Below are positions 1 through 12,700 of a stretch of 64,000 nt of DNA, one piece after another. Location: positions 7,812,001-7,876,000 of the forward strand of contig NC_060019.1 in NCBI RefSeq assembly GCF_021134715.1. The letters run 5' to 3'. Position numbers and translations under genes: made by a program. The notes beneath the pieces were generated by a model. The model saw nothing but the letters and a program-made list of their open reading frames with translations, made no database searches and was not told the DNA's origin. Each line of letters starts with the position of its first letter. The first letter of the stretch is position 1. The DNA comes from Daphnia pulex. Lineage: Eukaryota; Arthropoda; Branchiopoda; Diplostraca; Daphniidae.

Positions 1-2358
1 ACCGAGCCTCCGTCCGGATCAATCAAGCTGTTTTCGGCTCTTATTGTCAATGCTAATTGGATAACAGGGCTGGAGCGGAACACAATAGCGTGACCGGACA
101 TGAAACTCCCCACTGCAAGATCTTTACGGATCAAATTGAATCGTCATTTCGCAATTATTGTACAAAATTTAAAATAAATACCTGGATAACTATTTCCGTC
201 CATATCGGCAGCGACGAGACTAATACCAAATCCTTTGAGGTTGTTCAATGGAAATACAAAGTCTGCAGCCGCGATTCGCTGCCAATATCCAGTCTCCGGA
301 TGACGGTGAATATCGTACATACCGCCAAGGTAGATGTAAACAGCTCCTTTATCGTTCTCGTAAGGTGCTCCAATAACAACATCTGTTAGAAAATGGTAAA
401 ATGACTTTTCTACTCGTTCGATTTGAAATCATCGATCATACCGTTGAATCCATCGCGATTGATATCACCCACAGAAGCCATGGTTGTACCGAAGCGGGCG
501 TCTTTAGCTTTACTGCCAAACAGTGCTGGCGATCTCTCCAAATTGTCATTTCGATTCAGGTAGAAATAAACTTTTCCTTCGTCTCCGGTTCGATCCCCTA
601 ATTCTGGTTGAAGACTATGCTGTGGCGCACCGACCAATAATTCCGCTTTCCCATCACCAGTCAAATCAACCGCCAAAACCGAAGCACCGAAATATTCGCC
701 CAATTGTGTACCATTTAGTTCTAGTCGGATGTTAAGCTGGGAATCCTGACCAGGAAAGAAATCAAATAACAAAACCTAGCAACAAAGAAGAACAATTAAT
801 AATGGCTTTATTAGGCATACACGCAGCAATTAGTTAATTACATACTTTGCCTTTCATTCCAGCAGCCCGTGGAGCTCCTGATACGTAGAGCAATTTGCCA
901 TCATTAAAAAAGATTCCAGAGTGAACCGAATATCCTGCGTTGAATACCTTTGATCATTTTTAATTCCTTACAATTATTGGAACAAATGTGTGTTTTTTAA
1001 TTACCGAAATAATCGTTGGGTTCTAGTACGCTTATCTTGGCTGAGTTCGAGACCAAGGTGTCACCAAACTCGATGATATCCTGCGTATCTTGTCGCTTTC
1101 TTCTACTAGGCACACCGGAAGGATTGTCTGGAGAGTAATCACTAACACGAATTACAGCACCCGTCCACTTGAAAACTCCAGGAGCCCCAATAATCATTTC
1201 CTCCTATTAAACAATTTAATTTAAAAAAAAATCAAGAAAAAACAAAAACAAAATAACAATAACAAACCAACAGTTGACATGATATCTGATCGAATGAAAG
1301 TTATAACATTTCTTACGATTTTATCTTTTTTAAGAGCCATGTGAACGGAAAAGCCGGACTGTCCGTACGCGTAATTGTAGGTACCGTTTCGGTCATTCCC
1401 AATTACTTGTTGCTCTATAAATTAAAATTAAAATTAAAATTACAGACTACTACTTTGAAACCGGTGTCCATCTTTACCTTTAGAAACAATAGGCAGAACC
1501 TTGACGAAATCCTTGTTCTCAGAAACTTGATGGTTATTCCAATAACAGGCACCATTCATGTAATGCTCAGTGGACGATAGACTGTTCGACCATCGGTAAC
1601 CACAAACCTTAATTTTTAAAATGAATCGAGAAAAAGATCACGTATCGGTGAATAAAACGAGACAAGAATAAAAGAATTTTTAAAAATTTAAATGTTTACT
1701 GCAACGCGGCCAGTTGAAGGATTGTTGACGGCCATGGCACCGCCTAACCATCCGTAATCCTTGCGATCTTTATACAATCTATCACGATTGAATTGCGATG
1801 CTAAATTCAGTATGTAAAAGAGTTTTATTCACAATACCGTTTTACCGCTATTTTCATAAAAATTACCTTCACTTTCGACAATCAAGGGTTGGCACTGATC
1901 ACGATTCGGATTTCCCAGAAGACATCGGTAGACTTGACCTGGTTCTTTTAAGTTCGCATGACTAGGAAAAGTAGAATTGGCCCTAGGTGCTCCCACCAAC
2001 AACCTGAGACAATAGGCAATTATTTCTCTAAATAACGTGAATGGTGAATCTTTCTCTGAGCTTCACCATTTAGCCGAATTGTGGGCGTTATCTTTTTGAT
2101 TGAACAGGAACTGCAACGAATATCCAAAATAAGATTCTCTAGCATTCTGGCCAGCAGTGGGATCTTCGTAAACGAGAGGATGGACCGTATCAATGTTGAA
2201 ACTTGAGACGAGTCCCACCACGAAACACATCATCACCCATAGAAACAAAAGTGCTGAGAACTTACAACTTCCACTATTGAAATCTAAAACACAATACAAA
2301 TAAACGTAATTTTGTTAAGATTTAACTATAGGCTAATTAACGGAAACTTACGACCCAT
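1..2358 (-). CDS. Integrin alpha subunit, alpha4/alpha9 (alphaPS3)-like, 5' part
   Basis: Cell-surface adhesion receptor subunit that pairs with an integrin beta chain. The gene is cut by the window's left edge. I place the start at 2358: a short first exon (ATGGGTC before a GTAAGT donor) joins in frame to the exon below 2299, giving a hydrophobic signal peptide that ends near VGLVSS. The mature chain begins FNIDTVHPLVYEDP, the usual integrin beta-propeller start. Further exons encode LLVGAPRANSTF, a VCGYRW block near 1600, MIIGAPGVFKWTGA near 1190, LLVGAPQ near 640 and a propeller end reading AVGSFMSGHAIVF at 1-110. FG-GAP calcium loops are visible as DLTGDGKAEL, DINRDGFN and DMDGNSYPDL. The GNPNRDQC segment and the loop pattern resemble vertebrate alpha4/alpha9 and insect alphaPS3-type chains more than laminin- or RGD-binding types; this subclass is inference. 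About ten short exons are seen; thigh, calf, membrane and tail regions lie outside the window. Confidence 0.92.
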
Positions 2359-3509
2359 GACGAGTTCAAGGAGGCACGCGCTGGGAGACAAGTAGACCCG
2401 CAAGTTTCTTGGGTCCTTCTCAGTCAAATTTCAAGACGAAAGGAAACTTGGACAGAGATTTCCGTTTGTTCTAGGAAACACCTCCTAGTGTTGCACCACT
2501 CACACATCTTTTCCTACCCTTGGTAAATGCACTATAGTTTTTCTTCCGTTTTTCTTGGAACCCAGCCATTTCACTACTTCGAAAAGCAGTCAAACATCTT
2601 GAATATAATTTGAGCATCTTTGCATTTTACCATTCCTGTAAGAATGTAAATTGTTTCAAGAAAATTGTTGGAAAAAAATATCGATCATGAATCAGAAAAT
2701 TCAAGTTTTCAAAATAAATGGTGATTATAGAAACAGGAAATCGGAAGTGGTTGGCGGCAAAGACTGGTGTGGTAAGAAGAAAAGAGTGTGAAAATCAGAT
2801 TCGTCATTGCAGGAAGTTAAACAACAGGCGTTTGAAATGAAAATTACTCGATTTTCACACAAGATTCATTCTAACTATTTCAAAATTCTACTCCGTAATC
2901 GCTATTTTCAAAGAAATTCAGAAGATGATTAAAATATTTCGTTATAGATGCTGGGATTTTCCGTCACCATCTCCCTCTACTCTAAAATGAGAAAAAAAAA
3001 GGAAATAATAAAAATAATAATAAAAAGACATAAATAAAAGAATTTAAACAAAAGGAAAAATAAACTTTACCTTTGGAGCGACATTACTCTAAACAACTAT
3101 TTACCAATGTTTACAAATTCCATTTGAGGAATTCTACACCGAGAATTGTACATGAACAACTTACCAAAACACAGACAATGTAAATAGAATCATTCCTTAT
3201 GTTGCTTTACCTTGTTTTATTACAAGCAACTATATAACTCCATGGACAGAACGAGAAATACAGCCTGATCGAAGAGGGGAAAGACGGTTCACATCTGAGA
3301 ATTCATTTGGATAGTTGTCAGATGGACGACGAGTAAACGAAGAACATATAATAATAATATAGACTGTCACATGATCGGCGACTAGGATTCGTCTAAAAAA
3401 AATTCTAAGCTTGCTTGATCAACTAGCGCGCTTAAAACGCTGCTGGAATCCATGCAAGATTATCCAGAGCAGATCAAGTGTCCTTTTGACTCAATTACTA
3501 TATAAGGTA
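2359..3509. other. Intergenic, integrin 5' flank to mitofusin 3' flank
   Basis: AT-rich spacer between the integrin start and the mitofusin stop codon. It contains the integrin upstream region and an A-rich tract at about 2990-3060. I see no convincing coding exon or RNA gene. Confidence 0.6.
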
Positions 3510-6500
3510 CTAGTTATCGGGGGTCAAGAAAGATTTGTCAAAACGGTCGAGTTCCCCGACCAAATAATTGGCTTTGTTGCGCAAGACTTTGGCGGAGGAA
3601 GCTACTTCATCCAGTGAGCGCAACTCTGTTTCGAGTTGTTTGATATCGCCTTGCATATCGTTCATCGTACCGTCAACAAGGTGACACAATCGTGCAAAAG
3701 TGCTGGATAGTTCCCTAGTAAGGAATAAACAAACATTTTGAATTACAGGATTGCACTTGTAACTACTACTATAAAAAAAAAATGCTTACTGTTGAACTTG
3801 ATGGCTGCAATTGGCTGATGTTAAATCTACTATGAGGCGCAGTTTCCGGGTGGCGTGATCAACGTACTGTCTTTTGAAAGTGCGCTCCTTGGCTTTGTTT
3901 GTCCAAGTAAGTCGTTCGTAAAGGTAAAGGCCACCATAAATAACTCCCGATGCAAAGATCAATCGCCAGCCTACAGTTTTCATCAGCTGTCGAATATCAA
4001 CACAATAGTTTAGAAAATGGAGTTTAACTTTTTCTAGTAATCAAGAAAAATGCGCTTACAAATCCTGCAGCTAACAGTCCTCCCACTGTTCCTTGAGAGG
4101 TGACGGAGGCTATGGCGATTCGTGAAAGAAAAGACCAATCTTCATTCGCTTGTGGAATAAGCTGCCCGGATTGACCAAGTTGACTCCCCATGGGACGTGG
4201 AATCTGAAATATTTAAATACGAATAAAAAATTGAATAAAAGAAAGATAGATTTGTCTAAGTTTACTGATTCTGTGTAGTTGCTGATCACCCATGGAGCAA
4301 TTTTGCCCTTGCCCGTAAAGCGTTGGATCATAGAGGTGATGCCATACGAAAAACGGAATTCAATGTCTTCAGAGAAGTCGGCGCACAAATTATCGCAGTT
4401 GAGCCGATATAGAACTTCGAATGGCTCGCGGCGCGGTATCATACCTAGCCCAACTTGTTTTTTCTCAGAAGGCAGCATAGACGTAACGCGTTCTAGAAAA
4501 AAAATTTCGCGTTAATTAATCAAAATATGAAGAAGACATACTGCAGTTGGTTACCAATCATCTCTTTCTGTGATTGGTCCATGTTGAGCGCTAGTGCCGT
4601 AGAGAGTCTCGCACGCAAATTACTTCCGAGGCAAGCTTCCACGTGATTGTGAAGCTCCTTTTTGTAGACTTGTAATACAAGGGACTCTGAGTGAAAGGGA
4701 GCGTGAAATTCATCTACCAACACGGAGAGACGGCGAATTTCATCATTCAGAGCTTTGGATACCTACAAACAATTGAAACCATACAAATAAATAAATCTTT
4801 CTATACTGGATGTGGAACATTTTTTTGTTCGTCGTACTTTATGCTCCACTTCTTCGACCATTTTGCAAATTTTGTCTTTCATCTCCACAGTCACTAATTG
4901 AAGCTGCTTTTCAGTAAAGTCGAGATGATCTAACACTTCGCGTCGACTCTGGCTTTTAGCTGCTCTCTTGGTACTAGCTCGTTCCAAAAGTATTTCCATA
5001 ACGTTTCGTGTATCACTTAAATTAAATTAAAAGAAATTTGAAACATAAAATTGAAATCATTTGATCAAAGTTCTTTAATTTCTTACCCAACAATTGCTTT
5101 TCCACGTTTAGTATGCTGATCGAACTTGGTTCGAACCGCTGATTTCGAAATACACTCTTCAAATTTCCTTTCGAAATCTTGAAACTCAAAATAACGCCCA
5201 TGAAAGCCATCAGTAACTATTCCGGCTAAAACAACGAAAAATAGTTGAAATAAAATAAAATGATGGAAGAAAAAGAAAAATAAATAAATAAATGTCTTAT
5301 TTAAACTTACTGTTCATGGGCAACCCTTTAAACTCGTTAATTCTAGCTTGAAGAACTTCTTTTGCCGACACAAAGAACACTCTCTGCTCTGCTTCCGTTC
5401 GAGTTCCGCAAACCTTTAACTCGTCAACTAGGAAATCTACAGTACGTAGCAAATGCTGCCTCCTTACCTAAATCATATAAACAAACGTTAAGATGCACAT
5501 CAATAAAACGAAACTGAAAATAGTTTTACCTCTTCGAGGTATTCAGGCTCCGACGCCGAAGCGTCCCAGCGATTGTTTAATACGAAAACGTTGGGTTTTG
5601 ATAACCGGGCGGAAACTTTGAAAAAGAAATTCTTTTCCTAAAATAAAAATATCGAAGCTTGTAAAATATTTTGTAATATGGTACACGTCTATGGGAAAAC
5701 AAACCGTCAACATCAGTGTAGACTCTGAATTTGCAACTAATACGAATACGTCTGCGTCTAGACAATGTCGGTCAATCCACGAGTCCAAATTGGGTGATAC
5801 ATCTATGCCAGGTGAATCGACCAATACAACATCATCACGCAGAAGAGGACATTTATCAGTCGGCCAATAGACTCGTACTAAGGCCGAATCACCAAGCGAA
5901 CCGGTGCACAATGAATGAGCCAACTGGGAAACTATATAAGAAAGAATGACAATAATATTAAATTGTGTGAAATGGTCAAAGTTAGCAAGGATAGATTAAA
6001 TCTCTTACCAGATTTTACATTTTTTCTTTCGGCGGAGTCTTCTGAAATCAGGTATGATTCGTCATTTTCCGATTTTTCAACTTGGATGAAACAGTTAGTG
6101 GTATGTCCAATACCAGAAGGAAGTATCCGTTCTCTTAACATAGAATTAATGACCGTGCTTTTCCCATTGCTCGTCCTATTAGACATAACAACAAAACAAT
6201 TAAAAGTTTGTTATTCGAATTCATTTACTACGGATAAATTTTACCTTCCAAAAAATGCCACCTTCATGTGGTCGCGGGAAAGTACTTCTCGGATACCCTT
6301 GACCTTCTCTACATGGCTGTTAACCACCAATAACTCTTCTTTGGTGATTAAGTCGCTGTCGTTAGGCAGAACTATGTCATATTAATGTAAAATTGGATGT
6401 GTTAAACAGAATCTCATTGAATAGTAAAATTCAATAAATATCAAGTATTACCTAAAAGAAATTTGCACGAATCATTGACATATTGTTCCACTTCACCATA

Positions 6501-6650
6501 AATGTCATTAATTCTTTTCTTTGCACGCACAAATATTTGAAGAGGAGATTGTATTGCTGTTGTGGGTGATATGGATAAACTATTGTTAGCTGGAGATCCA
6601 TTGACTCCAATGACAACAGAAGAAGAACGTTGAATTAGTCCCGACATCAT
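3510..6650 (-). CDS. Marf: Mitofusin (outer mitochondrial membrane dynamin-like GTPase)
   Basis: Mediates fusion of outer mitochondrial membranes. The start is the Met-Met pair at 6650-6645, just downstream of a TTTTAG acceptor, which suggests a 5'UTR intron. In order: an N-terminal segment with the [20 protein letters not shown] helix; the G1/P-loop read as [16 protein letters not shown] (6186-6130); a switch region with GHTTNCF; G3 as [16 protein letters not shown] (near 5800); a neighbouring [14 protein letters not shown] strand; helical-bundle exons; a double hydrophobic stretch at about 3950-4090 ([13 protein letters not shown]) that fits the paired transmembrane hairpin; and a C-terminal heptad-repeat helix ending in DKSFLTPDN then TAG at 3510. 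P-loop residue order N-G-K-S-T matches mitofusins rather than dynamins. About ten exons are split by 60-100 base introns. No damage seen. Animals often have one or two mitofusins; only one is here. Confidence 0.93.
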
Positions 6651-7748
6651 GAAGGAAAATGATCTAAAATCAGATGATAAACTTAGCTTAATGATAAATA
6701 ATATTTAAAACAATTTTGCCTAATACAGACAACAAATGATATATTCTACTAATTTGTTCAAGAAAATAAACTGTTTTTGTCTTCCAACATATAGACATTC
6801 GTGCACATATTTCATGAATGTTCCTCAGCTCTGACCACATGGTCTTTATCTGTGATTTTCTACTCCAAGCAGTGTAATAAAAATAACAGTAAAGTATGAA
6901 TCAGACCTTGAAACCTCAGACAACCCTGATATCTGCGGATTTTATTTGCTACAATGAAGTTCATACATCAAAAGTGAACTCACCATACAACTAGAAAACT
7001 TTTTGAACTTTTAGAAAACAAAACTAAAAGAAAACAATAATATCCCACGAATTTAGAAATTAACCCACAATTGTTATAATTCGTTCAGACAGTCCGTGCA
7101 TTCCTCTAAAGAACCTCTGGATTTCAAGCGTCTGCTGTGAATCCTGTTTTGCCCCTGAGTTGAAACACAGAGATTGACATGTTTCCTCAAAATTTGTCAT
7201 TAAATATCCGAATAAAAACTATTAACTATAAATGCAATAGAAATTTTATTTCAATAAAATGGTATGCTACTTTGTTTATCCAAATTTATTTAAATGTTTC
7301 TAACATGATGGCTTATTTCCTGAAACTGGCAACTGAGAAAATCCCCCGCGAATTTTAAAAATGTATTTTTTTCCCCGTGATCTTTATTATGAAGTTTTAC
7401 ATTAGGATTGTTGTCGTTAGTTAGTGTGTAGAATAGAAAAAAAATATGTATTTAAAAAAATGTATTAAAAAAAAGTATTAACTTCACATTCACAGCGAAG
7501 CTGTACCCGAGGACCTTGTACACCAAAAGGCTAAATAAGCCCACCTTGACTCAACAAGCGCACTCCCACCACTATCGTAAAAATATTCCTCGTGAAAAAA
7601 TTACATAAGGCTAGTTTAAAACATTAAATCTTGAATTTCCATGCGTATATTGTTCGTTCGCGCTGGTGCCTCTGACGCTGGTTCTTATTGGCCCGGTAGG
7701 CTTGGTGCTTACTGCTGGTGCTACTGCTTGGTGCTTACTGGAGATATG
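6651..7748. other. Intergenic spacer
   Basis: Mitofusin 5' flank, probably with its noncoding first exon near 6660-6900, followed by AT-rich sequence. From about 7640 there is a low-complexity stretch of repeated GCTGGTGCTTACTG-like words, ending exactly where the duplicated block begins at 7749. No gene recognised. Confidence 0.5.
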
Positions 7749-7972
7749 GTTCACGGCGGTTGCTCTTAATGGCCTAGTGGAAGCATCTAAGCTGGTGTCT
7801 CACAAAGATGTATGTTTAAATTTAACTGAATCTTCGTCTCGGTGGTTCCCCCTTTATTAATTTCACATCTATTTTCGTTTATTTTATCTAGACGTATGCA
7901 ACTAGTCATCGTTGGCAACACTTGTTGACCATCAATCCTCCCCTGACCATAGTAATGGAACGGTTTCATTAG
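7749..7972 (+). pseudogene. Copied 3' end of the unknown plus-strand gene at 23613-24541
   Basis: Sequence from GTTCACGGCGG onward matches 24318-24541 essentially base for base. It carries the end of one exon (FTAVALNGLVEASKLVSHKD), a GTATGT donor, a short intron, a TCTAG acceptor and the final exon (TYATSHRWQHLLTINPP to MERFH, stop). The upstream exons are missing here: the block starts abruptly inside coding sequence after unrelated low-complexity DNA. It is therefore a duplicated gene fragment with no visible start. The protein family is not recognised. Confidence 0.6.
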
Positions 7973-8710
7973 GGTAGCAGGAAATTTGTCGTCGATCGCT
8001 CGATTTCGGCGCCCCCATTTTAATAAATCTGATGTTTACATCCCGGCGTGTTCTGATTGGGTGCAAGAAAGAAAAAAGAAATTGGTCTGCTTCGCGTTTG
8101 TTTCGTCGTGTTTCCACGCGAAAATCATTCGTCTTTTTCAACCCCCACCAGCCCAAAAAATTTTTGGTCATTCACTCACACCTTTCAACTCTTCATTCTT
8201 CTTCGTGCAAAAGTTAGGCGTCAAGCTTATCCAATCCGGTTGCCGATCGATTTTACGTTCGAAGCTTTATTTTATTTTATTTTTTCGTTTGGTTACTGTC
8301 GGAAAATTTCGTGATTTTCACTTTCGTTTTTTTTTTTTTTTCTTTTCTTAAATCGCCTGGAACTTCGCGAGCGGTTTTTTTTCCTCTTGATCGCCGTGAT
8401 CGACTGCAATTTTTTGTTTCTTCTTTTCCCTCCCATATTCAAATTTTTTTTTTAAAGAATTTTTGGGGGGTTTTGTGTGTGTGTGTTGGAATCTCGTCGA
8501 CACGCCGAGGTCGGCGCCGTCGGGACGACACACAGAAAGTGACGGTGGTGAAAACACTTTTTTTATTTTATTTAAAATATAAAAAAAATAAAATAAATAT
8601 AAGCCTAAAGTCCAACTTAACACTAGGTTCACTCATTGGACGGGCTAACGTTACTAGGCTACGTTACCTATATACTGATGACTTAAGAATGACATATCAT
8701 AGTGAACGTG
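7749..8710. repeat. Duplicated flank R1, copy A (other copy 24318-25278)
   Basis: About 960 bases nearly identical to 24318-25278, with only a few substitutions and a 2-base indel near 8025. It starts inside the copied exon above, continues through T-rich noncoding sequence (poly-T near 8327-8341, GT run near 8478) and ends where R2 begins. It is not present before the second BAZ2-like copy. Confidence 0.85.
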
Positions 8711-9245
8711 AATAGCCTAGTGGTTAGAGCGTCTGGAAAAAGAAAGAATGATGTAGACTTAGTATGCTTTCCCATGTGTTCAACTGTCAGTATGGTGTGA
8801 CCGGCACGTACGAGTCTCAAATGTACGCACTCTAATTTATGAGAGAATCGAGGAGGAAAGGCGGTGAGGGGTACATGCGAGTCAGGATTACGTGTGTTTG
8901 GACGTGGCGGGCAGCACTGAATGTGGGTCATGCCTGTACTTGCTATCGAATTGAATTTGATCGAAATACAGAGTGTGGGCATACTAAAAATTTACCACAG
9001 GAAAAAACGTTCGGTTTTTATTTATTATTTCAGATTCAGATTTCAGATTAAAAAAAAACATTACAAGATAAATATTTTTCAAATACATATTTTCCAAATT
9101 ATATCCGTTTTATATAATAAGCCTATTAGAAAATAACGGGGACGGATCTGAGATGTTTATCCATGTCAGTGTTCAAAACCATGCAAACGCAAAACTTTTT
9201 TTTCAACTTTTAATTAATTTTATATTATTAATTATTGGGACTATA
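8641..9245. repeat. Duplicated flank R2, copy A (others near 16673 and 25212)
   Basis: Shared block beginning GCTAACGTTACTAGGCTACG and running through ATTAATTATTGGGACTATAAC. Three copies occur in the window (8641, 16673, 25212). Copy A differs from the other two around 8720-8790 and 9040-9060, while copies B and C agree with each other there. It lies just downstream of the 3' end of each BAZ2-like gene and upstream of the WNK-like remnant. Confidence 0.8.
8706..8800 (+). repeat. tRNA-derived SINE-like head (A box present, B box weak)
   Basis: TAGCCTAGTGGTTAGAGCGTCTGG fits a tRNA A box (TRGCnnAGTGG). A weak B-box-like GTGTTCAACTG follows about 60 bases later. The same unit recurs at about 16740 and 25273 inside the R2 copies. 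No cloverleaf can be closed, so it is not a functional tRNA; a tRNA-derived SINE fragment is the simplest reading, but weak. Confidence 0.35.
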
Positions 9246-9282
9246 ACAATACTATAACAAAAACAATTTTTTTGTCGATTTC

Positions 9283-9373
9283 TACGCCGTCAGGAGCAGG
9301 CGTGAAACCTTATGGAGAATTCCTACAGGGTCGCCGGTCGCTTTACCATAGTCTCTATCACTCTGCCACGGAA
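9283..9373 (-). repeat. Possible second tRNA-derived fragment, copy A (copy B near 17291-17381)
   Basis: On the minus strand it reads GTGGCAGAGTGATAGAG (A-box-like) and, about 50 bases on, GGTTTCACGCC (B-box-like). It is identical in both BAZ2-like copies. Its right end, CGCCGTCAGGAGCAG, also occurs at 25844 in the WNK-like remnant. No cloverleaf can be drawn with confidence. Confidence 0.25.
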
Positions 9374-9760
9374 TTTTAAAAAATATAAATATGTTAAACA
9401 AAGATATTTTGATTATTTATCAGACAAGAGAACATTTCGAAAACTGTTAACATTTTAAAGAAATTTTTGAATGAAAGATGTCAAGACGAAAATACATACA
9501 AAAATACAAGCAAATCGAATAAAGAAGAACGAATAGTGTTTGCATTGCGTATATAGATACGCATAACCGTATTTTCCGAAAGGGTGTGAGTTTGGTCAGG
9601 ATGCGAATGTAAAATTTAAATGCATGGGACAAATAAATTATGGCAAGTGATGCTCACTTGGTGGGCAAATTTTTTAAATACAAACGTCACGTGTCTTTTA
9701 CATGTGTCTTTTTTTAAGTATAAAGGGAAGACGGAGAGACAATAGTGGGCTTTGGCATTT

Positions 9761-12700
9761 TTAGGGTAGCATCTTTATGGTAGCTTTGTTACGGCACTCG
9801 TAACAGAACCAGTCGCCAACTGGGATGTTATCCATGGGTGGCCGGAAGCAGTAGGTATGGTAACCTTTGTTACATCCGTCGCATAACAACAGTTGGTCCT
9901 CTTTATCGCCACTGTGGCAAAATTGGCAGCTGGCCTTCACGATCGATTTGTCCCAGGCCACGGATGTTTCCAGAACGTAAAAGCACATGGAGACCTGGGC
10001 GGCCGTTTCGCAGCGTTTGACGGCCTCTCGCCATGTCAGCAGGGCTTTGGGCGGCTCGCTGGACGGGCAAGAGCCGGACAGGACGCTCTGAACCAGATCG
10101 CTTTTGCTCTGACCGAGAGGAGCTTTCAGGTAACGACGTTCGATGGCCAGTTCGACGCTCAACAGCCTTTCTTTGGCCAGCTGTATGGGGTTAACTCTTT
10201 CGTCTTCGTCATCGTCATCATCAGACGACGTGTCTCCGGGCGTGCGGATTTTCAAATTCATCTCAGAAGTGGCCCGGGCGGGCAATTTCCAGCGTTTCCC
10301 TTTGACTTGCATGCTGGCAGAGGCCACGCGATCTTCCAGGGCTTCGATCTGTTCCAGCAGGAGAATGTCACCCCGCAGAGACGTCTCTCTCGACCACGAA
10401 CCTTCCGCATCCGGCAAAGCGGCTCCGCCCACCAGTTTGACCTCGTCGGCGTTGCGCAGTTCCTTCAGCAGCAAATGTTCGGGATTGCCCTAGATGACGA
10501 AACAACGTTCAAAAGTTGAAAATGCGAAACCCGACAACTTTCAATTGTCTTCTTAATGATTCTAGTGGCAGAAGTTGAAGCCATTAGGGACAAGACGCAG
10601 CCATTAAACACAAGGTGCACTCGTGCAAACGCAAAAACGCAAAACGGCGGAGATGAAAACCAAAACTTACATGGCCGTGATGGTCCTTTTCCGTATGCTG
10701 ACGGACGAAGAACAGACAATGAGAAACAGAATGACAGAAACAAAACAAAGCTATACCTAAGTGGCCTGCCATCTTTACCAACTTATTTTCTCTTAAAAAA
10801 CGGGGCGAGACGGGACGGGGGGTTGAAAGAAGCAATCAAAAAAGAAACAGTGAGGAAAGAGGACTCAAATTTAAAATGGATTACCTTCAAACACGATTCG
10901 CGAGCTAAGTCCATAAATCGTGTCAACATCCAGCTGAGCTCCTTCTCGCGAACGCCTCGAGGATGTAGCGATTCGACGTAAGTTTTGACTTGTTCCGGAT
11001 CGACGATCCGCCACCAGCCACGGGTCATTTCTGCAATAAGTTAAATTTATGGCGTCATTTTAGTGACGGGTTCTTTGTTTAATAATGATAAAAAGTAAAA
11101 CAACAAAATAGATGTGACTAACCTTCCGGAATAGGTTGCATTATAATTTCCTCAGCCTCTTCCTTGGCCGCTTCTTCTTTCTTTGAGACACGACCTTCAC
11201 CTTCGTCTTCGGCGTCCGAGCCGAAACGATCCTTGCCCTGGTTGGCGGATGAATGGCCATCGCATGGACTGTGGGGGAAGAGGCTGAACCACAGAGCCGG
11301 AAGAGCTTCCTGTGCCCCTTCTTCCTTTTTCAGAACGACCTCGGCTGTGACTGGTATCATTCCCTTGTTTTCTTCACTCTTGACAGCGGTGGCCGTCGTT
11401 GCTTCTTCGACCAACTCCGTTTTAACGGCCGGTTGGTCCACTTCCATTGGTTCCTGAAGACTAGGAGTTTCTTTATCTTCTGGTTCAATTTTTGGCACAG
11501 GCAGAGTCGGTTTAGGCTCATCAGAGATCGGCTCGCTTTTGACTGGTGGGAATTCCGGCATGGGCTCGTCGCCGTTGCGCTGAGGGCCGATTGGAGGGGC
11601 GGGTTTGCCGTCCCAGGTGCCCAGTAGCCCGGCGTTGGCTTCTCCGGACTCTAGAGCTTCGAGGTAGACGCCGCCAGCGTGCGGCAAGATCCACAAACGT
11701 CGCCGGAAGCGATCCTGGCCCATATTGAGCGCTCGCAATTGCAAATCGGACAAGGCTAACTGAGTCAACATTTGGGCACTTTGCCGGCCTAAACGTTCAA
11801 TCTTCCGTTTCAACTCCTCCACAGGAAGATTTTCCTCTTCACCCTGTTAATTAATGAAGGATTTTTAAGTTTTTGGTTGCCCATTATTTATTCAACGGTG
11901 AAATATTTTTTACCTCATCGCCTTGATCTGCATTGTCGTCGGCTTCACCCCCACTGTCTGCATCCGCCTCTTCCGGAATGCGATGCTTTTTAGAATGAAG
12001 CGTTTTGAGCTTCTCGATTTTCATGTCCACGATCCAGTGATCTCTGTTAAACATTAAAAAAAAAATGAAATTGCAAACTTGAAAGTAATTAACTTTGGTA
12101 AATAATAAATGTCGTACCTATTGGCCGTGTTCTGAACCTCGATGGCACCTTCGATTTGACCAATGACGGCCTTGTTCTGGAGTAATTCGTTGACCATAAA
12201 TCCCAAAATGGCCGCCTTTTGGGTGGGATTGAGTGAAAGGAAAGGCTTGCGTTTAAGCCACTCGGACATGAGGAAGGCCTCCGTGTCGGGGTATTCACCG
12301 GCGGCCAGCTTCAGAGGGCTGGACGTGATCTTGTCAGAGGCCGGCATTTTCACGTCGCCCAATCCGTTGGCTTCCAAGTAGATGCCCAATATCTCGCTAA
12401 CGTTGGTCGTCGTAATGTCGGTCTGCTTCAGCATCTGTCCCAAAAGGGTCGTGTAAATGTTGGGATGCGGAATGCCCGGATCTTCAACGCAATAAACCAG
12501 CAAGTGTGTCATGACCAAAAGCAGTTCCTCCTCGGCTTCGCTGTCGTAGAGCAGGGCTCTCTGGAGACAGTCCAGCGACGGCAGACTCTCCATGTCAAAG
12601 CCCAGCGTTTCGCCGAACGTGTGAAGGAACTCGTAGACCATCAGGATGTCTGCCAGGGCCTGAACCATCAACCGTGATGGATTAGTTTGGGGTGAAGGGG

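Noticed and set aside
8311-8715. 134-codon open frame in R1 (identical at 24878-25282)
   Set aside because: Phenylalanine-rich from poly-T tracts; present in both copies only because the DNA is duplicated.
8706-8800. Functional tRNA gene
   Set aside because: A box present but the B box is weak and no acceptor or anticodon stem closes; kept only as a possible SINE fragment.
9893-10519. 208-codon plus-strand open frame opposite the BAZ2-like PHD exon
   Set aside because: Antisense shadow of a clear coding exon with a PHD finger on the minus strand.
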